From Siphonodentalium dalli (Eukaryota > Mollusca > Scaphopoda > Gadilida > Siphonodentaliidae): 64,000 nt of DNA. The stretch's first letter is position 1; every line of letters starts with the position of its first letter. The stretch is from the NCBI GenBank assembly GCA_032622095.1, contig CP136068.1, positions 151,555,151 through 151,619,150 of the forward strand, read 5' to 3'. Positions 57,851-64,000 of the stretch are shown here, piece after piece. Under the pieces are notes generated by a model. The model saw only the letters and a list, made by a program, of their open reading frames with translations. It was not told where the DNA came from and ran no database searches. The translations under genes were made by a program, and so were the position numbers.

Positions 57851-58210
57851 ATATATGGGAGAATGAGTATTACCAGATTGTTCGAATTCGAATGAAAGAT
57901 ATTCCTGTCTATCAGGTGGAGCCAGAATCAAAGAATTGTGTTTCAAGAATGCTTCATGGTAGGATGTTACTTCTCTTCAACATCCTATCTGAGGAGATGG
58001 TTGATGAGACAAAAAGTTCCAGTTCCAAGAAGATAGTTGATGACTTAATGAGTATACGAAGGTTAGTTATTGGGATAACTCATTTAATACTTCTCCGTCA
58101 GAATTTAATTCTGGTTGCTCAGGTCACACTAGAAATAGTTTCACTTATACCCCTGTATCTTCCACCTTCCCTCATTCCAGTACACCAATTAATCCTGGAA
58201 TAGATTCATC

Positions 58211-59652
58211 TCCAAATTTCTCCTATAAATCTCCTGCAACAGAAATTCAGCCGGGCCTCAGAAACAGATGAGGGCACCAGATAGACTAGTATATTGTGTT
58301 TGTCGTCCAGTTGCAGACACAATGGTATATGTCTAATACCAACTTGTCACCCACATAATTTATCATTTAAGTGTGTTCAGTGCTGTATTTCTATTATTAT
58401 TTTAATATATTTGTAGATTGTAAACACACGCTTATCTGTATGAAAGAGGGTCTGGTAGGAATTTCAGCTGAAGATCGAGTAGTACCTACTGAGGTACCAG
58501 TTCGTGAGAAATTTCCTTTGTTCATTCAAGTACCTCATGGGATAGTATAGTTCTGCTGTATCATATGTTAGTCTCATTGTATATTTATTATTATGTACGG
58601 AATTGTTATACATACTGTCTCATTCCAGCCAAAGGCCTATTTTGATTATTTCAGCTGAAGACCCAGTGACGTCTCCAAAACCGACTGACGTTGAATCAGT
58701 GATAAATCAATTTAGTTTTAGCAGATCTTTGCAGAGACTGGAGCTATTGCAGTAATGACTAGTAGGTTTTATTTCAGCATATCGGTGGTTAAACTGTAAC
58801 CTGTACTACAGTTTCTTCTACATGTACTCATTATTAATTTAAGATAAATTCCAGATCTGATACCAGACAATGCATTTATACTTAGTGATGTGTTTTCACT
58901 GATTTGCCATTGTACAACTTCAGCAACGACCTGGATACATGCTGATACTTTTGCAGCTACCCTGTTGCAGATTTGTTGCAGACATGTAGCTTATTCAACT
59001 GTAGATTTCACTTTTGAAGAATGGTTATCTGTTTACAATTTTCAGTGAATTTCAGGAGCCATTCTTCACTTGAAGGTGGTGGATGTTATAGGTGTATTTT
59101 GTATCTGTTTTAGTAAACTGCCTCTTTTATGTATCATGATACTTGCGGCGTCCTGCATTGTTATTTCAGCTTGTTATGGGTTAACTGAAATATATGTCAG
59201 TGTGTATGCGCGTGAGAGCGAGCATGAACGATTGTGTCACCTACACACTGATTAGCACTCACCTGTTACTGGCGGGACAATTAGCGCTGTCTGGGGGATC
59301 ATTCATTATTTCATTTTTAAGGACTATCTTTTATGTAGCTGATTATATTGGCTGTTGTGCTGTGATAATTATGTTGATGTTTTACGTTCTTAAATACACT
59401 GTATCGACCCAATTACTTTGTTGTTAGACTATATGACAGATTAGATACAGTGGTATAACATATAGATTGTGTCACTTGTGATTGGAGCATTAGCAGCTAA
59501 AAATAAAACATATTGTTTCATATTAATACATGTCCATGTTATTGCGAATATAACACTATATTTGAACGGTGGTCTTCTTTTCGGGGCTCACGCTCGCATT
59601 GTCCTTTTTGTTTTGGACAAAGCAATCTATTCACAGGCGGAACATTGCTTAC
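58211..59652. other. Non-coding after the Gypsy element
   Basis: TTTCAGCTGAAGAYC recurs at 58465 and 58651, perhaps within a degraded LTR. No LTR boundaries or exons were recognised. Confidence 0.35.
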
Positions 59653-59711
59653 CTTAAAAGTGCCAAGTCGCTGCTCAATACCTCGTCATAGCACGATTCT
59701 GGAAGTCGGCT
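59653..59711 (-). CDS. BBOX/TMLHE-like paralogue 1, exon 4
   Basis: 59 bases: SRLPESCYDEVLSSDLALL plus two bases, acceptor TTTATAG and donor GTAAGC. L-P-x3-[YF]-x-[DE]-V-L-x2-D-x4 immediately before W-L of exon 5 aligns column by column with the BBOX1 segment linking the N-terminal and catalytic domains. AG joins the A of exon 5 to make Arg. Entry phase 0 matches exon 3. Confidence 0.86.
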
Positions 59712-60286
59712 CTATAAAGTGGATGACAACAATTAAAGTGATATGAAACACTCCGGTAGGGTTATAAAATAGAAATGTAGAATAATATTGCTTAAAGTAG
59801 TTATTTTTACAAATATTTTATCCAAATTGACAACTCACACCGTCATTCTTATAATTAATTACATGCAGTGAATCTTGATGGCGAAATCGTTTTCGTTAGT
59901 ATATCGCTAATAGCTGCGTCCCGAATTGAGATGTAAATATTTACAGTTGGGCGTAGTTCCGACGATGTTTTCAATGGAGTGATACGGTCGATTGCTTGAG
60001 ATTTTCTGCGATGTTAATTAGTAGAATACGATATTCCTCCAGTTGGCACAGCACCTGAATACTAACTTATCAGTTTCACGCACCCGAACAAGTCCATAAT
60101 ATACCTTTAATATACTAAAGTAAACACTGAAAGGTAAAAAAGATGTATCCAGAATAGTGTATTACGCTTGGTTTATTCGGTTCACTGTTAGTTCGACCGC
60201 TTGATCTTATTGACGTATTCGAATCCGCGCCAGTGTGTGTTCTCGAACGGTAGACCGCCAAGAAAGACACAAGTAATGAATCGATC

Positions 60287-60288
60287 AC

Positions 60289-60325
<37 letters not shown>

Positions 60326-60482
60326 GCTCTCTCTTTCTCTCGCTCTCTATTGCTCTCTCTCCATCCCCCTCTCTCTCTCTCTTTTTATCTCTCTTTCTCT
60401 CTCTCTCTCTCGCTCTCTATTGCTCTCTCTCCCTCCATCTCTCTCTCTCTCTCTCGCTCTCTCTTTCTCGCTCTTTCTCTCG
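60287..60482 (+). repeat. (CT)n microsatellite
   Basis: Nearly 200 bases of CTCTCT with CTTTCT, CGCTCT and TATTGC interruptions, including two longer near-repeats at about 60320-60378 and 60397-60440. The Leu/Ser low-complexity frames across it are not genes. Confidence 0.97.
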
Positions 60483-60999
60483 AACAGATCGGGGACCCAA
60501 GAATATCGCGTTCGCGGGTGGACACGCCATCAGTCAATATTATCTGCACACATTACGTGCACACTGCGCATGTGCACCAACGTTTATCGCGTTTATTACA
60601 TGGGAAGAATATAAGTTCGGAGGTTCAATCTACAAATAGAGATATGTTAATATCCCCTGGTTGAGTGGCAACGCTAATGTGCCATGATGCTGGTGGTCCT
60701 GCTGAATTGCTATTATTGTGTTAGGGCAAACTGATGCCCGTTATTTTTCTAAAGTTGCCATTTTCGTGGTGTTCGGAAAATCTGAATATATCCAGGAAAA
60801 GACAATATGTGAATCAAACGTTCAAAACATATATATTGGAAACAATTTTAATAATGGTTGTATACGTGGATGCAAATCGACTAAAATCAAGCTGGCTTTT
60901 CGTGTCGTTTTGCAAATAACAGTCTAACAGGGCAGCCATTATTAATCTTTCAAAAAAGAAAACTATATGTTCTTGAATGTCTCCAACATATCCCTGTGG

Positions 61000-61200
61000 A
61001 GATAGGCTACGTATTGGACATAGATATTCACATACTGTTCATATTGGACTTATTTTATTCCCATGGTGAGCTTATATTATTCCGTCGCATGGCGCGGGCC
61101 GCAATGTAAACACATAAGGAGCGTGATTCTAGTAAGGGTAGATTAAATAAATCCAATATGGGCTTATATTGGACTCTTTTGAATCCCGAGTTTTAGGTCC
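61000..61200 (+). repeat. Dispersed repeat family F, copy 3
   Basis: TATTCACATACTGTTCATAT, TTGGACTTATTT, then GCGCGGGCCGCAATGTAAAC and a GGAGCGTGATTCTAG block. The complement of the first part recurs at 61605-61670 (GAGTCCAATATGAACC), so 61000-61700 may be one element with inverted ends. Confidence 0.6.
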
Positions 61201-62009
61201 ATATATAGAGTATATTCAGTTTTAAATAATTTATTTCGCTCATTAAAATAGGCCCGTTATGTGCTTATTTTCACGAGAACAGGTTACTGTTTAACACACA
61301 CTCTGGCTCTTCTCAAATCGCTCGGATTAGCCAAACACCGCGAAAATTAAAAAATTAGAAAAAAATAACGGTACTTTTTCGTAACGACATCTGTTTGTAT
61401 TAACTGCTGGTAGCCATTGCCATAACAAATTCAGCAGAACCCATCACATCATAGCAGACTAGCAGGACCCTTGACCAGGGGTAGTGCAACCCTATAGCCA
61501 GAGACTATAGGAATAATCTCCCCAGATTCTTGCCAGGCAAAGTCAGTCAGTTTGTGAACAACCCATCCCAACCCATCCCAAACGGAATATCGGGTATAAG
61601 CTCACTGTGTGCTTATATTCAGAATCAAATGAGTCCAATATGAACCTATGTGAATATTTGGGGACAATATGAACCCATTTGTACGAGATTATGTTAATTC
61701 GCGAGTGAATTTTATCTTCACTGTACAATCTGGTAGTTAATTCTCACGGACTATTGCCATCATAATAGACATCCATGTCTTGGGCGATACTAAAACGTTA
61801 AACCTCGCGATACTATAGCAATTACATATGAGATAATGTCAAAAGAGTCTCCAATGCTTTCTATGTAGCCCTACTGGTACCAGTAGCTTAAAATCGTGAT
61901 CATGAATTGGATTTTATATATCCACCAACGGCAATTGCTGAAATAGAAATTTTAAATAGAAAGTTAAATTTTCCATTCCAATACTAAGTAGTACTCATTT
62001 GAGTGCACA

Positions 62010-62240
62010 CCATCCTCGTGCAAATAGGTTGTTCTTGGACCCAAATATTCACATACTCATAGGTTCATATTGGACTTATTTGATTCAGAAATAGCTCGAT
62101 AGTGGACACATACCCATTATTCCGTTTTATGACATGGGCCACAGTGAAACACATTATAAAGAGCATACATCTGATATAGCGTAATTCAGATTCAAATAAT
62201 GCCAAATATGGTCCTATTTGTGTTTTTGAAATAAGTTTAA
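62010..62240 (+). repeat. Dispersed repeat family F, copy 4
   Basis: AATATTCACATACTCATAGG, TTCATATTGGACTTATTTGA, then CGTTTTATGACATGGGCCAC and AAAGAGCATACATCTG, the same order as copies 2 and 3. Confidence 0.6.
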
Positions 62241-62487
62241 TATGAGATTATTTTCAGGAGAAGATGTGGGACGTGTTAATAATGTCAAACTTCACTGGCA
62301 CCACATCTTAGCTATGTATGGATAGATATCATAGTTTGTTTCGTCATATCGCCCAATACAAGACGTGCAAACCAGTGTCGTTCTCAAATTCGTATTGAAA
62401 AAAAGTGGTATTTATGATGACATAAGATTGCATCTTTTGTTTCGAAATTGGTTTGGGTAATTATTAATTGGTAGTATGTTCACTCAC

Positions 62488-62624
62488 CCCGGAGAGCAGC
62501 AATGGCTTCAAATCTTGGGACACCTTCTCTAGTCTCTCAGTCGAATAGTCATGAAGGATTATGTGGCTGATCGGTAGTATACCCACGTGATCCGAATTCT
62601 GCCATGTTATCTTGACGTCATCGC
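62488..62624 (-). CDS. BBOX/TMLHE-like paralogue 1, exon 3
   Basis: 137 bases, starting with GC (completing Gly) and ending phase 0 before GTGAGTG; acceptor GCTGACAG. It encodes DDVKITWQNSDHVGILPISH and on through DYSTERLEK. Same position in the protein as paralogue 2 exon 3 and clearly homologous to it. The His in W-x2-S-D-H is the expected fourth zinc ligand. Exons 1 and 2 of this gene were not found between 62625 and 64000 and are presumed beyond the right edge. Confidence 0.9.
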
Positions 62625-63220
62625 CTGTCAGCATATTCAACAATGCACGATATTGTAAACACGGCACCAAATAGCTAACGTAGATTCAATTATACAATGA
62701 TAACGAACTACTAAAGCAATCGAGGCTGTCCATCGTCGGTCATCGTTTATTGTTCAAAGAAAATAATAAACACCTTTCGCATAATGAACAACATATAATC
62801 ATTACTAATAGGGTACTGCGTCACTATAATGTGTTTTCTTTCTATTCATTGTCACTTTCCCCTATTCGATGTTACGGTTACAGTTTTGGATTTTCAACAT
62901 ACAGTAATAAGTTCGCGATCGTTTCTCAGCTCCTAATCTGGGAGATTACTCTGAGATTTTGTCCTTAAATTGTGACCGTCATGTGTCCTTAATTTGTATC
63001 AATTAGATGCAATCAAATTATTCGTCAACGTGAAACACGAGATTCTTCCGAAACACATAGCACTAAGCTATGACCTGATCACTAAGTACAAAATAATCCC
63101 CTTACCGTGAGTAGTAAGCACGATTGTCTCCCTTACTGTGAGTAGTAAGCACGATTGTCGCACAAACGGACTCGTAGTCGTCAATTTTGCGAAAAAAACT
63201 ACGACTGCAACTAGCTATTC
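62625..63220. other. Intron of paralogue 1; 31-base duplication
   Basis: Two adjacent copies of CCCTTACYGTGAGTAGTAAG plus CACGATTGTC lie at 63099-63160. No homologue of paralogue 2 exon 1 or 2 was found. Confidence 0.5.
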
Positions 63221-63722
63221 TTAAAGGCATGTGAGGCCTTAATTGTCGAAAATATTCATATTTGTTCCAATCACCGTAAACAGAAAAAACATTAAAACGC
63301 ATACAGTTTCGTCCATATATACCATGACCATCGCGTAAACACCATGTTATCATAAAGATCTAATATATTTTACCTAAGCAAGAGCCTGATTTTGTTACAG
63401 AAGACAGCACAATGCTACTGGCTAATCACACACAAATGGCATAAACGCTCTTTATTAGTTTCATATAAGGAATTCACCAACAAAGAACGCTCTTTATGTT
63501 TACCATCACAATATAAACAAACACCAGAAAAGTAACTTTTTATGCTTTTGTTTACATAACAATGGTCAAACATGTGACAATAACATACTGTTTATGCGAT
63601 ATTTCTTATTTGTATACGGACAAAGTCTGTCTACATGTTGATGTTCTTTCTGTTTGTGGCGGTTTTTGACGGTGGAAATATTTTCACAGGATACCCACCG
63701 CCAAGGCCAACCGTACCTTTAA
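63221..63722 (+). mobile_element. Family G TTAA-flanked MITE, copy 2
   Basis: 502 bases with the same ends as 32807-33309 (TTAAAGGCATGTGAGG ... CCAACCGTACCTTTAA). By eye the two differ only at scattered positions, indicating recent activity. Confidence 0.82.
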
Positions 63723-64000
63723 TACTTATTTGTCGTCGTTCATTATGCGAAAGGTGTCTAATGAATTGATATCACTTCCCCCCCCCCACAAACTCTACCA
63801 ATGCAGCCGTCCCGGAACATACGAATAATCTGTTAGAGAAAACTATGAAGAAAATCCGCTTTTGGACACTTGTATGGACACACAAAATTATTTTCATTAT
63901 CAACGATCGCTTTATTTATGTAGAACAACCATACATTATTGACCATAAACTTGTTTGTATAATAGTGACATAACAGTCTACAGACTAAACTTATATAAGG
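63723..64000. other. No feature recognised
   Basis: A C-run at about 63779-63787 and AT-rich sequence to the window edge. Confidence 0.5.

Larger units (their letters stand above)
53941..58210 (+). mobile_element. Decayed Ty3/Gypsy-type LTR retrotransposon
   Basis: Gag-like, protease, partial RT, RNase H and integrase segments occur in the Gypsy order on the plus strand, with many stops and shifts. The RT palm is deleted. A family B element with a 47-base extension (about 54391-54886) splits the gag-like ORF at TTGATA|TTACAG. No LTR pair was recognised by eye; both ends may be degraded. It lies in intron 4 of paralogue 1, opposite strand. Confidence 0.85.

Noticed and set aside
60201-60664. 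Leu/Ser-rich ORFs
   Set aside because: They are translations of the CT microsatellite.
1-64000. tRNA and rRNA genes
   Set aside because: I looked for GTTCGAATC-type tRNA T-loops and conserved rRNA words and found no convincing candidate; a covariance-model scan would be decisive.

Overview
This window is eukaryotic nuclear DNA from an invertebrate, most likely a lophotrochozoan and possibly a mollusc. It is AT-rich, has short exons (45-141 bases) with canonical GT/AG junctions, and is dominated by transposable elements, palindromic MITEs, microsatellites and satellites. There is no bacterial operon structure, no CRISPR array, and no tRNA or rRNA that I could see. The phylum is an inference from repeat style only.

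The host genes are two head-to-tail paralogues on the minus strand, both in the gamma-butyrobetaine/trimethyllysine dioxygenase family (BBOX1/TMLHE-like, Fe(II)/2-oxoglutarate). Paralogue 1 starts beyond the right edge. I assembled eleven of its exons, running from 62624 down to a stop codon at 23166. They have consistent phases and match the family in order: N-terminal domain, Fe-binding H-x-D at about 46.4 kb, distal Fe-binding His in an HGR motif at 29.7 kb. Paralogue 2 starts at 8431; exons 1-3 are visible down to 4574 and the rest lies off the left edge. Exon 3 is 137 bases in both genes, with identical phases.

Region by region. 0-4.5 kb: an unidentified plus-strand ORF, a hAT transposon with an 8-base target duplication and a spliced BED-finger remnant, and a TTAA-flanked hairpin element. 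4.5-8.5 kb: paralogue 2, whose exon-2 splice donor sits in a three-copy 22-base tandem repeat. 8.5-23.1 kb: intergenic DNA with a Helitron, a 161-base tandem array, a decayed OTU/C2H2-zinc-finger coding relic, a 5'-truncated LINE with target duplication, and small inverted repeats. 23.2-62.6 kb: paralogue 1. Its introns hold a GINGER/KRBA2-like integrase relic, a 2.5 kb satellite, palindromes, a Gypsy retrotransposon lacking its RT palm, a second Helitron, and most of the hairpin elements.

The most unusual structure is a hairpin cassette: about 23 near-identical copies of a roughly 70-base palindrome, normally arranged as facing pairs. The cassette sits inside at least two element families with unrelated ends: family A (18-base ends, TTAA target) and family B (long ends, TA target). 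It also occurs once on its own, once in an A/B chimera, and as older cousins whose stem arms differ by compensatory changes. A Helitron inserted into one B element can be removed by eye to restore the uninterrupted B sequence exactly.
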